A stretch of 64,000 bases of DNA from NCBI RefSeq assembly GCF_021044935.1, contig NZ_JAJNMP010000002.1:372001-436000 (forward strand), given 5' to 3'. The DNA is from Agromyces cavernae. GTDB taxonomy: Bacteria > Actinomycetota > Actinomycetes > Actinomycetales > Microbacteriaceae. Position 1 is the first letter of the stretch. The number at the start of each line of letters is the position of its first letter. A program made the translations under genes and the position numbers. The notes beneath the pieces were generated by a model. The model worked only from the letters and a program-made list of their open reading frames with translations, was not told where the DNA came from and did no database searches. Shown in pieces: positions 24,982-32,500 of the stretch.

Positions 24982-25056
24982 GGTGGATCTGAGGGGACTC
25001 GAACCCCTGACCCCCTGCATGCCATGCAGGTGCGCTACCAGCTGCGCCACAGACCC
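24981..25056 (-). tRNA. tRNA-Ala (GGC)
   Basis: Full cloverleaf on the minus strand: acceptor GGGTCTG/CAGATCC, D arm GCGC-AGCTGGTA-GCGC, anticodon arm CCTGC-ATGGCAT-GCAGG (anticodon GGC), T arm AGGGG-TTCGAGT-CCCCT, discriminator A and an encoded CCA. An intrinsic terminator follows. The 3' side faces integrase and excisionase remnants. Confidence 0.95.
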
Positions 25057-25148
25057 GTGCGCCCCGTTCGGGGCAACGAAACGAGCTTACACCAGCCCGT
25101 GCCCGCGAACGAAATCGAGGGCGCCTCAGCCGGGCGAAGCCCGTCGCT

Positions 25149-25511
25149 TCAGCTACTCGTCGCCAACAGCGGTGCGACCGGGAGCGCCGGGCAGTCCGCC
25201 CAGAGCCGCTCGAGCCCGTAGTACATGCGCTCTTCGCGGTGGAAGACGTGCACGACGAGATCGTCGAAGTCGAGGAGCACCCAACGGCCCGCATCGTGCC
25301 CTTCGCGGCGCCCGGCGCGGCCGAGCACCTCTTCGATGGCATCGGCGATGGCGACGACGTTGCGTTCGGAGTTGCCCGTGGCGAGGAAGAACACGTCGGC
25401 GAACGGAAGCGGGCCCGAAACGTCGAGGGCGACGAGGTCTTCGCCGCCCTTCGCGTCTGCGGCCCGCGCCGCAAGGGCGAGGGACTCGAGTGCCTGGTCG
25501 GATGCGGTCAT
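25149..25511 (-). CDS. rsfS: ribosome silencing factor RsfS
   Basis: 120 aa. Binds ribosomal protein L14 (uL14) and blocks subunit joining in stationary phase or starvation. Family blocks are ALDVSGPLPFADVFFLATG, NVVAIADAIEEVL, GRWVLLDFDDLVVHVFH and YYGLERLWAD. ATG 25511 is preferred, with GGAAATGAG upstream; ATG 25532 adds seven non-conserved residues. It follows nadD and an anchored protein on the same strand, the standard nadD-rsfS pairing with one extra gene between. Confidence 0.94.
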   Translation of the reverse strand: MTASDQALESLALAARAADAKGGEDLVALDVSGPLPFADVFFLATGNSERNVVAIADAIEEVLGRAGRREGHDAGRWVLLDFDDLVVHVFHREERMYYGLERLWADCPALPVAPLLATSS

Positions 25512-25555
25512 ACGCTCATTTCCGGTCTGCATTGGCTGTCGATCGGTGCCGAGGC

Positions 25556-26740
25556 TCAGAACAGGCCAGCGACTGCACCGATCACGAGGGTGGCGACGAC
25601 GCCGAGCGCGAGCACGCCGGCGGTCACGGCGAGCACGAGCGGAACGTTCATGCCCTCCTTCTTGGGCGGGGCGATCATCGCACGGGACGCCCCCTGGGTG
25701 CTGATCGCCCGGGTCGCCGCGACGGGCGCGACGCCGGTGCCGACGTCTTCGACATGATCGAACAGACGGTCGACGTCGGAGGAGTCGATCTGGCTCGGGT
25801 GAACCCCGGTGGCCCCATAGCTGCGGGGCAGGTCGATCGATCCGGTGGCGATGATCTCGCCGGCGTTCGTGATCTGGTTGCCGAGCGGCCCCTGATCGGG
25901 CAGGGACGGGAGGATGAGCGCATTCGTCGTCGTGGGGACGCCGTGGCTGAGCGCTCCACGCGAGAGCAGCTGGTCGAACGGCTCGGGTTCATCGATCGGC
26001 ACATTGAGCTGCGATGTCCAGTGACCGGCGTTCGGCGCGGACGCAGGATCGGCGGCGTGCGGGGTCGCGACGGGTTGCGGCGAGCCCGGTGCAACCGGCG
26101 ACGAGGAGATCGGTGCAGCCGGCATCGGTTCAGCGGGCATCGGTGCAGCCGGCATCGGTGCAGCGGGCATCGGTGCACCAGGCGCTGCCGCAGCAGCCGG
26201 CTGCGAAGCCGCAGCCGCCGGGTGCGCAGTGGGCGCAGGAGGAGCGGCCGGAGGCTGGGCGATCGCCTCGACCTCGTCGTCGAACTCGTCGAGCGGACCG
26301 CCGTCGAGCATCGCCCGAAGTTCGCGACGGGTCAGCGTGCGCTCGGGCGTCGCCGCCGAGATCGGAGCCGCCGGCGTCGGGTCGGCGGCAGGTGCGACCG
26401 GTCGCGGTGAGAACGGATCGTACTGCGGGGCGGGAGCCGGGGCCGAAGGCGCCCCACCGAACGGCGAACCCTGAGGCACTGGGAATCCGCCGGCCGTGCG
26501 GGGCGGAGCGAACGTCGGCGCCGTCGCCGGGCCGCTGAGGGCCTGCTGCGACGGTGCGGGCGGCGTGCTGGCGGGGACTGGAGGGCTCGCGGGGGCGGGC
26601 GGCGTGAACGGTGCAGGTTGCACTGCAGGCACCGCCTGCACCTCGGGTTCTGGGGTCGCCGGACCCGTCTGCTGCTCGAGCAGACGCTCGCGTTCACGCA
26701 TTTCGCGGCGCGTGAGCGGCGGTTCCTGCGACGACGTCAT
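25556..26740 (-). CDS. Pro/Ala-rich protein with C-terminal membrane anchor, unknown function
   Basis: 394 aa in the nadD-rsfS operon. Mostly low-complexity Pro/Ala sequence with two copies of a charged LTRRE motif ([15 protein letters not shown] at the start and [15 protein letters not shown] near residue 135) and a run of APMPA pentapeptides. A conserved-looking block near residue 320 reads [20 protein letters not shown]. One transmembrane helix close to the C-terminus ([20 protein letters not shown]) suggests a tail-anchored, cytoplasm-facing protein. The ATG overlaps the nadD stop by four bases. Function not recognised. Confidence 0.8.
   Translation of the reverse strand: MTSSQEPPLTRREMRERERLLEQQTGPATPEPEVQAVPAVQPAPFTPPAPASPPVPASTPPAPSQQALSGPATAPTFAPPRTAGGFPVPQGSPFGGAPSAPAPAPQYDPFSPRPVAPAADPTPAAPISAATPERTLTRRELRAMLDGGPLDEFDDEVEAIAQPPAAPPAPTAHPAAAASQPAAAAAPGAPMPAAPMPAAPMPAEPMPAAPISSSPVAPGSPQPVATPHAADPASAPNAGHWTSQLNVPIDEPEPFDQLLSRGALSHGVPTTTNALILPSLPDQGPLGNQITNAGEIIATGSIDLPRSYGATGVHPSQIDSSDVDRLFDHVEDVGTGVAPVAATRAISTQGASRAMIAPPKKEGMNVPLVLAVTAGVLALGVVATLVIGAVAGLF
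26111..26183. repeat. 15-bp tandem repeat coding APMPA units
   Basis: Four near-identical 15-base units (26111-26125, 26126-26140, 26141-26155, 26156-26170) and a degenerate fifth inside the Pro/Ala-rich gene. In frame, so copy number can change without breaking the protein. Confidence 0.8.
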
Positions 26741-27336
26741 TCGACACTCCGGTAGAGATGGTGCTTGGAGATGTACTGGACGACCCCATCGGGCACCAAG
26801 TACCACACCGGGAAACCCCGGCGCACCCTGCTCCGGCAATCGGTCGACGAGATCGCAAGCGCCGGAACTTCCAACAAGCTTACGTCCTGCTCTGGCAAAC
26901 CCGAAACGGACAGCACATGTCCCGGGCGACTCACAGCAACGAAGTGCGCGAGGTCCCAGAGCTCGTCGACGTCTTTCCAGGCCAGGATCTGCGCGATCGC
27001 ATCGGCGCCAGTGATGAAGAAGAGATCGGCGTCGGGACGCTCATCGCGGATGTCGCGGAGCGTGTCGATCGTGAACGTCTCTTTCGGGCGATCGATGTCG
27101 ACGCGGCTCGTCGTGAAGCGTGGATTCGACGCCGTCGCGATGACCGTCATGAGGTACCGGTGCTCGGCCGGCGTCACGACGGTCTTGTAACTCGGCTGCC
27201 CAGTCGGGACGAAGATCACCTCGTCGAGCTCGAGCGACTGCGCGACCTCGCTCGCCGCGACCAGGTGGCCGTGGTGGATCGGATCGAACGTGCCGCCCAT
27301 GACCCCGATGCGTGGTCGGCGGGGCTCGCCCGTCAT
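26737..27336 (-). CDS. nadD: nicotinate-nucleotide adenylyltransferase
   Basis: Adenylates nicotinate mononucleotide in NAD synthesis. 199 aa. The nucleotidyltransferase motif is [13 protein letters not shown] (H-x-G-H at about residues 22-25), with [15 protein letters not shown] and the C-terminal adenine-binding [13 protein letters not shown] (usual form iSST-x-iR). The stop overlaps the downstream ATG (26740). A small His-rich membrane protein gene lies just upstream on the same strand. Confidence 0.94.
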   Translation of the reverse strand: MTGEPRRPRIGVMGGTFDPIHHGHLVAASEVAQSLELDEVIFVPTGQPSYKTVVTPAEHRYLMTVIATASNPRFTTSRVDIDRPKETFTIDTLRDIRDERPDADLFFITGADAIAQILAWKDVDELWDLAHFVAVSRPGHVLSVSGLPEQDVSLLEVPALAISSTDCRSRVRRGFPVWYLVPDGVVQYISKHHLYRSVE

Positions 27337-27352
27337 CGCGCGATCGCCAGCC

Positions 27353-27574
27353 TCAATGGCCGCCGTGTGCGTCTCCGGAGTGGCGGGCGGCGTAGGCCTC
27401 GGCCTTGGCGTGGTGACGGTTGGCGACGTCGCGGTACGAAGCGACGACGAACGCGAGGATGGCGAAGATGACGAGCGCGACGAGCCCGTACAGCCACGAG
27501 TCCATCGGCAGGTGCCTTGCGTGCACCGTCTCGGTGAGCACCGTTCCGGTCAACGCTGCGGTGGTGAGGCTCAT
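27353..27574 (-). CDS. small membrane protein with His-rich tail
   Basis: 73 aa. One transmembrane helix (about residues 27-47, [20 protein letters not shown]) and a C-terminal tail with six His ([22 protein letters not shown]), a possible metal-binding patch. AAAGGAAC lies seven bases before the ATG. Situated between proA and nadD. I recognise it as a conserved actinobacterial small protein of that position but know no function. Confidence 0.75.
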   Translation of the reverse strand: MSLTTAALTGTVLTETVHARHLPMDSWLYGLVALVIFAILAFVVASYRDVANRHHAKAEAYAARHSGDAHGGH

Positions 27575-27613
27575 TCGCCGTTCCTTTCGAATCCTGCGGG
27601 TGTCGCTCGTGAC

Positions 27614-27619
27614 AGTCTA
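27614..27619 (-). promoter_or_regulatory. possible -10 box upstream of the small membrane protein/nadD operon
   Basis: TAGACT on the minus strand, 39 bases upstream of the ATG at 27574, which has its own ribosome binding site. Confidence 0.35.
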
Positions 27620-27625
27620 GCGAGG

Positions 27626-28894
27626 TCAGGCACGCACGTGCCCGGCGCCGCGCACGATCCACTTCGTGCTCGTGAGTTCGGGCAGCCCCATCGGACCGCG
27701 GGCGTGCAGTTTCTGGGTGGAGATGCCCACTTCGGCACCGAAGCCGAACTCGGCGCCGTCAGTGAACCGGGTCGAGGCGTTCACCATGACCGCCGCCGCG
27801 TCGACCTCGTTGAGGAACCGTTCGGCATTGCCGAGGTCGTTCGTGATGATCGACTCGGTGTGCTTGGTCGAATACCGCCGGATGTGCGCGAGGGCATCGT
27901 CGAGCGAGTCGACGATGCCGACCGAGATGTCGAGGCTCATGTGCTCGGTCGCCCAGTCCTCGTCGGTGACGGGCAGCGCCTCGGGTCGCAGCGCGCGTAC
28001 GCGTTCGTCGGCGTGCACGGTGACGCCGGATGCCTCGAGCCGGTCGATGACCGAGGGCAGCAGCCGCTCGGCGGCGTCGCGGTGCACGAGGAGCGTCTCG
28101 AGGGCGTTGCAGACACTCGGCCGCTGCACCTTGGCGTTGTGCACGAGGTCGACCGCCCACTGTTCGGGCGCCGACTCGTCGAGGAACATGTGCACGACCC
28201 CCGCACCCGTCTCGATGACGGGTACGCGTGCTTCATCGACGACCGCGCGGATGAGGCCCGCGCTGCCGCGCGGGATGAGCACGTCGACGTAGTCGCGGGC
28301 CTGCATCAGGTGTCGGGCACCGTCGCGGCCGAAGTCGTCGACGGTCTGCACGGCCTCGGCCGGAAGCCCGACGGCGTCGAGAGCGCCGCGGAGCACGTCG
28401 ATGAGCACCCGGTTGGTCTGCTCCGCCGCGCTGCCGCCGCGCAGCACGACCGCATTGCCGCTCTTCAGTGCGAGCACGGCGATGTCGATCGTCACGTTCG
28501 GACGTGCCTCGTAGATCGCGCCGACGACCCCGAGCGGCACGCGCACCTGATCGATGCGGACTCCACTCGGCAGGGTGCGGCCGCTGACCGTCTCGCCGAT
28601 CGGGTCGGTGAGGCCGATGACCTCGAGCACGGCGTCGGCGATCGACGCGATGCGCCGCTCGTCGAGCGTGAGCCGGTCGAGGAGCCCCTCGGCCAGACCC
28701 GACACTCGACCCGCGTCGAGATCGAGCTCGTTCGCGGCGACGATGTCGGTCGCGCGGGCGCGCAGCAGTGACGAGACCTGCTCGAGTGCCGCGTCCTTCT
28801 CGGCGGTCGTCGCACGGGCGAGCCGGTACGACGCCTGCTTGGCCGCGGCAAGGCGTTCGTCGAGCACGGTGGTGTCGAGGGCGGTCTGCTCCAT
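27626..28894 (-). CDS. proA: gamma-glutamyl phosphate reductase
   Basis: Second step of proline synthesis: NADPH reduction of glutamyl-5-phosphate to the semialdehyde. 422 aa, normal length. The aldehyde-dehydrogenase fold carries the catalytic Cys in KVQRPSVCNALETLLVH, GNAVVLRGGSAA for cofactor binding, and the C-terminal EFGFGAEVGISTQKLHARGP signature. ATG 28894 lies six bases after a TAGGCT box, so proA seems to have a leaderless promoter of its own even though proB is 51 bases upstream on the same strand. Confidence 0.96.
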   Translation of the reverse strand: MEQTALDTTVLDERLAAAKQASYRLARATTAEKDAALEQVSSLLRARATDIVAANELDLDAGRVSGLAEGLLDRLTLDERRIASIADAVLEVIGLTDPIGETVSGRTLPSGVRIDQVRVPLGVVGAIYEARPNVTIDIAVLALKSGNAVVLRGGSAAEQTNRVLIDVLRGALDAVGLPAEAVQTVDDFGRDGARHLMQARDYVDVLIPRGSAGLIRAVVDEARVPVIETGAGVVHMFLDESAPEQWAVDLVHNAKVQRPSVCNALETLLVHRDAAERLLPSVIDRLEASGVTVHADERVRALRPEALPVTDEDWATEHMSLDISVGIVDSLDDALAHIRRYSTKHTESIITNDLGNAERFLNEVDAAAVMVNASTRFTDGAEFGFGAEVGISTQKLHARGPMGLPELTSTKWIVRGAGHVRA

Positions 28895-28900
28895 GGATCC

Positions 28901-28906
28901 AGCCTA
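28901..28906 (-). promoter_or_regulatory. -10 box of proA
   Basis: TAGGCT on the minus strand, six bases before the proA ATG; located in the short proB-proA gap. Confidence 0.55.
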
Positions 28907-28944
28907 CGGCGCGCCGTGACGTGCGATCGCCGTGTGACGAGGGG

Positions 28945-29727
28945 TCAGGGGGCGGGTTCGAACCAGGTGCCGACCTCGCGGCCCGCCAGGGCGTCGTCGA
29001 CGAGTGTCGTGGCGGTGATGAGCACGGCAGTGCCGGCCTCGGCCGCGATGCGTGCGGCGGACACCTTGGTCTCGGCTCCCCCGGTGCCGACCCCCGCGCG
29101 ACCGACCGAACCGATCTCGACCCCGGCGAGCTCATCACCGTAGGGCACGTGCGCGATGCGCTCGGCTCCTTCGAGGTGCGGCGGTCTCGTGTACATCGCG
29201 TCGACGTCGGAGAGCAGCACGAGCAGGTCGGCGCCGATGAGCTCGGCGACGAGGGCCGCCAGCCGGTCGTTGTCTCCGAATCGGATCTCGTGGGTGGCGA
29301 CCGTGTCGTTCTCGTTCACGATCGGCAGGATCCGCAGCGCGAGCAACCGATCCATCGCACGCTGGGCGTTCAGCCGAGGCGTCTCGTGCTCGAGGTCGCC
29401 CGCGGTCAGCAGCACCTGGCCGGCGAGCACCCCATATCGGTCGAGGCTCGTCTGGTAGCGCCACATCAGCACGTTCTGCCCGACCGCCGCCGCGGCCTGC
29501 TGCGTGGCGAGGTCGGTGGGTCGCCCGCCGAGGCTGAGGAACGGGATCGCCGTGGCGATGGCACCCGACGAGACGAGCACGACCTCGGCGCCGCGCGCGT
29601 GCGCCGTGGCGAGCGCGTCGACGAGCGGGGCGATCTGGTCGGCGTTCTCGCCGCTGATCGACGACGAGCCGACCTTCACGACGATGCGGCGAGCCGTGGG
29701 GATCTCGGCGCGGGAGCGCGGAGTCAC
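28945..29727 (-). CDS. proB: glutamate 5-kinase, catalytic domain only
   Basis: Phosphorylates glutamate, first step of proline synthesis. 260 aa from GTG 29727, which overlaps the obgE stop (GTGA). The amino-acid kinase fold is complete: [56 protein letters not shown], and [15 protein letters not shown]. The C-terminal PUA domain of the ~370-aa E. coli enzyme is absent. Feedback inhibition by proline may therefore differ (inference). PUA-less forms are known in other bacteria. Confidence 0.94.
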   Translation of the reverse strand: MTPRSRAEIPTARRIVVKVGSSSISGENADQIAPLVDALATAHARGAEVVLVSSGAIATAIPFLSLGGRPTDLATQQAAAAVGQNVLMWRYQTSLDRYGVLAGQVLLTAGDLEHETPRLNAQRAMDRLLALRILPIVNENDTVATHEIRFGDNDRLAALVAELIGADLLVLLSDVDAMYTRPPHLEGAERIAHVPYGDELAGVEIGSVGRAGVGTGGAETKVSAARIAAEAGTAVLITATTLVDDALAGREVGTWFEPAP

Positions 29728-31304
29728 CGTTCGCCCTCGCCCGTCGCGTCCTCCGAACCGGTCTCGACCGGAGCATCGGCATCGGTGGCGGAGTCGGACA
29801 TCGCGGGCTCGTCCGCCCACAGCCCCGCCTCGCGCTCGCGCTGCAGCTCGGCCCGTGCCTCGGCCTTCGCGTCCATGCGCTCGTGGTACTCGCTCTTGCG
29901 CTCGGCGCGCGTTGCGCGACGGTTCTCGTCGAGCCTCACGTCAGTGCCGCGCGGCGCGGTGATGAGCTCGGCGGTCGAAGTCAGCGTCGGCTCCCAGTCG
30001 AAGACGACGCCAGAGCCCTTGCCGATGACGACGGTCGATCCTGCGACGGCACCCGCGCGCACGAGTTCGTCTTCGACGCCGAGCTTCGCGAGCCGGTCGG
30101 CGAGGAAGCCCACCGCCTCGTCATTGGTGAAGTCGGTCTGCTGAACCCATCGCTCGGGCTTCTTGCCGAGCACCCGGTAGAGCGTGCCGTAGCTGCCACC
30201 CTCGGCGCGCACGGTGAATCCGGGGTCGTTGACGAACCTCGGGCGAATGACGATGCGTTCGGCGACGGGCTCGGCAGCGGCATCCGCCCGTGCCTGGTCG
30301 ACCAGTTCACCCAGCGCGAATCCGAGCTGACGCAGGCCTTCGTGGCTCACGGTCGAGATCTCGAACACGCGGTAGCCGCGCGCCTCGAACTCGCCGCGCA
30401 CGAAGTCGGCGAGCTCACGCGCCTCGGGCACGTCGATCTTGTTGAGGGCGATGAGCTGCGGGCGTTCGAGCAGCGGCAGCTGCCCCTCGGGCACGGGATA
30501 GGCGGCGAGCTCGGCGAGGATGACGTCGAGGTCGGTGACCGGGTCGCGCCCAGGCTCGAGCGTCGCGCAGTCGACGACGTGCAGCAGGGCCGAGCAGCGC
30601 TCGACATGGCGCAGGAACTCGAGTCCGAGCCCCTTGCCCTCACTGGCGCCCTCGATGAGGCCCGGTACGTCGGCGACGGTGAAGCGGTGGTCGCCTGCCT
30701 GCACGACGCCGAGGTTCGGGTGCAGCGTCGTGAACGGGTAGTCGGCGATCTTGGGCCGCGCCGCGGAGAGGGCGGCGATCAGGCTCGACTTGCCGGCCGA
30801 GGGGTATCCGACGAGCGCGACATCGGCGATGGTCTTCAGCTCGAGCGTGACCTCGGTCTCGTCGCCGAGCGTTCCGAGCAGGGCGAAGCCCGGCGCCTTG
30901 CGCTTCGTGGTCGCGAGCGCGGCGTTGCCGAGGCCTCCGAGGCCGCCCGCAGCGGCGACGAATCGCATGCCGGGCTCGGTGAGGTCGGCGAGTTCGTTGC
31001 CCTCGTCGTCCTTCACGACCGTGCCGATCGGCACGGGAAGCTCGAGGGTCTCGGCCATGGCGCCCGAACGGTTGTCGCCCATGCCCGGCTGCCCGTTGTC
31101 GCTGGAGCGGTGCGGGCGGCCGTGATACCCGAGCAGCGTCGTGACCTGGGGGTCGGCGACGAGCACGATGTCACCGCCGTTGCCGCCGTTGCCGCCATCG
31201 GGCCCGCCGAGCGGCTTGAACTTCTCACGACGGACCGAGACGCACCCGTTGCCGCCGTGACCGGCGCGCAGGAACAGCGTCACCTCGTCGACGAAGCTGA
31301 CCAT
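29724..31304 (-). CDS. obgE: Obg family GTPase
   Basis: 526-aa GTPase for 50S ribosomal subunit maturation and stress control. The N-terminal glycine-rich Obg fold (1-160, with [20 protein letters not shown]), then the G domain: G1 [10 protein letters not shown] (about 167-176), G2 region DYPFTT, G3 [11 protein letters not shown]4 NKID. A C-terminal OCT domain (about 345-430) and a charged tail rich in Glu/Arg follow. Located after rplU-rpmA as in most bacteria, but a terminator separates it from rpmA. It overlaps proB. Confidence 0.96.
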   Translation of the reverse strand: MVSFVDEVTLFLRAGHGGNGCVSVRREKFKPLGGPDGGNGGNGGDIVLVADPQVTTLLGYHGRPHRSSDNGQPGMGDNRSGAMAETLELPVPIGTVVKDDEGNELADLTEPGMRFVAAAGGLGGLGNAALATTKRKAPGFALLGTLGDETEVTLELKTIADVALVGYPSAGKSSLIAALSAARPKIADYPFTTLHPNLGVVQAGDHRFTVADVPGLIEGASEGKGLGLEFLRHVERCSALLHVVDCATLEPGRDPVTDLDVILAELAAYPVPEGQLPLLERPQLIALNKIDVPEARELADFVRGEFEARGYRVFEISTVSHEGLRQLGFALGELVDQARADAAAEPVAERIVIRPRFVNDPGFTVRAEGGSYGTLYRVLGKKPERWVQQTDFTNDEAVGFLADRLAKLGVEDELVRAGAVAGSTVVIGKGSGVVFDWEPTLTSTAELITAPRGTDVRLDENRRATRAERKSEYHERMDAKAEARAELQREREAGLWADEPAMSDSATDADAPVETGSEDATGEGER

Positions 31305-31331
31305 TCCGCACCCCTCCTTCTGATGAAAACA

Positions 31332-31361
31332 CGTGAGGGCGAGCCGAAGCCCGCCCTCACG
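31332..31361 (-). terminator. terminator downstream of rpmA
   Basis: 10-bp arms CGTGAGGGCG/CGCCCTCACG (31332-31341 and 31352-31361). On the minus strand the hairpin is followed by TGTTTTC. It would limit read-through from the ribosomal protein genes into obgE. Confidence 0.7.
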
Positions 31362-31376
31362 AAGACCGTCGGTCGA

Positions 31377-31634
31377 CTATTCGCCGGCCGCCACGATGTT
31401 GACGACCTTGCGGCCGCCCTTGTTGCCGAACTGCACCGCGCCGGCCTCGAGCGCGAAGAGGGTGTCGTCGCCACCGCGACCGACGCCCGCACCCGGGTGG
31501 AAGTGCGTGCCGCGCTGGCGGACGAGGATCTCGCCGGCGCTGACGACTTGGCCGCCGAAGCGCTTCACGCCGAGGCGCTGGGCGTTCGAGTCACGACCGT
31601 TGCGAGTGGAGCTCGCTCCCTTTTTGTGTGCCAT
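31377..31634 (-). CDS. rpmA: 50S ribosomal protein L27
   Basis: 85 aa. [20 protein letters not shown] at the N-terminus, then the [20 protein letters not shown] block, are the L27 signature; the N-terminal tail reaches the peptidyl-transferase centre. It begins directly with MAHKK, so no N-terminal cleavage extension like that of Firmicutes is present. Follows rplU by 27 bases. Confidence 0.98.
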   Translation of the reverse strand: MAHKKGASSTRNGRDSNAQRLGVKRFGGQVVSAGEILVRQRGTHFHPGAGVGRGGDDTLFALEAGAVQFGNKGGRKVVNIVAAGE

Positions 31635-31661
31635 GTCTGATTCTCCTTGCGGGCCGCTGGG

Positions 31662-31970
31662 CTACTTGATGCCGGTGATCTTGACGCGCGTGAGCTCCTG
31701 ACGGTGGCCCTGGCGCTTCTTGTAGCCGGTCTTGTTCTTGAACTTCTGGATCACGATCTTGGGGCCGCGAAGGTCGTTGAGGACCTCAGCCGTGACGGTG
31801 ACCTTCTCGAGCGACTTGGCGTCGGAGGTGATCTTCTCGCCGTCGACGAGGAGCACCGGGGTGAGCTGGACCTTGCCGTCCTTGTCAGCCTTGATGCGGT
31901 CCATCGTCACGATGGTGCCGACTTCGACCTTCTCCTGCCGACCGCCGGCGCGCACTACTGCGTAAACCAC
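31662..31970 (-). CDS. rplU: 50S ribosomal protein L21
   Basis: 102 aa from GTG 31970. [20 protein letters not shown] and the C-terminal [16 protein letters not shown] block, which contacts 23S rRNA, are typical. First gene of the rplU-rpmA unit, with a well-formed promoter about 160 bases upstream and therefore a long 5' leader that could carry autoregulatory structure. Confidence 0.98.
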   Translation of the reverse strand: MVYAVVRAGGRQEKVEVGTIVTMDRIKADKDGKVQLTPVLLVDGEKITSDAKSLEKVTVTAEVLNDLRGPKIVIQKFKNKTGYKKRQGHRQELTRVKITGIK

Positions 31971-32129
31971 TACTCGTACCTATCTCTGGGGAACCTGGCG
32001 GTTCCGACTGTCTGATGGGGTGTCACTGCGCGGGACCCCAGCGGGAAGGAGGGTCGTCACTGCCAGAAAACTGTGTTGCAGAACGTCTGCAGACGGGCGC
32101 GCCGGGATAAGCGGCGGCACCAACGGTCG

Positions 32130-32158
32130 AGTTTACCGGATGACCCGGGGCCGTGCAA
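32130..32158 (-). promoter_or_regulatory. rplU-rpmA promoter
   Basis: -35 TTGCAC (32153-32158), a 17-base spacer, and -10 TAAACT (32130-32135), read on the minus strand. The leader from about 32123 to 31971 is roughly 150 bases. Confidence 0.75.
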
Positions 32159-32194
32159 ACGCGCGTCACCCCGGCGAGTCGCGCGCGCCCCGCG

Positions 32195-32200
32195 TAGGAT
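32195..32200 (+). promoter_or_regulatory. -10 box of the DUF4031 gene
   Basis: TAGGAT, six bases before the ATG at 32207; leaderless geometry. Confidence 0.5.
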
Positions 32201-32206
32201 CGCGGC

Positions 32207-32500
32207 ATGACGGTGCTCATCGACACGCCGCTCTGGCCCAAGCACGGCACCGTGTGGTCGCACCTCGTGAGCGACGTCTCGGTCGATGAGCTGCACGCGT
32301 TCGCGCGGCGCATGGACGTGCCCCCGCGCGCGTTCGACCTCGACCACTACGACGTCCCGATCGAACGGTACGACGAACTCATCGCCGCGGGCGCCGAAGC
32401 GGTCTCGCCGCGCGAGCTCATCGTGCGCCTTCGCCGTAGCGGCCTTCGGGTGACCCCGCGAGAGCGACGCGCGCGCAATGGGCGCGACGCGTCACTCTGA
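32207..32500 (+). CDS. DUF4031 domain-containing protein
   Basis: 97 aa, function unknown. MTVLIDTPLWPKHGTVWSHL and the FDLDHYDVPIERYDELIAAG block match DUF4031, a small actinobacterial and proteobacterial family. His and Asp residues (H14, H20, D43, H45, Y46) suggest a possible metal-dependent site, but nothing is established. Leaderless ATG after a TAGGAT box. The 3' end overlaps the RNase E/G gene end by nine bases (convergent). Confidence 0.85.
   Translation: MTVLIDTPLWPKHGTVWSHLVSDVSVDELHAFARRMDVPPRAFDLDHYDVPIERYDELIAAGAEAVSPRELIVRLRRSGLRVTPRERRARNGRDASL

Noticed and set aside
26104..26190. Regular repeats that might suggest a CRISPR array
   Set aside because: The units are contiguous 15-mers without spacers and lie in frame in a Pro/Ala-rich coding region.
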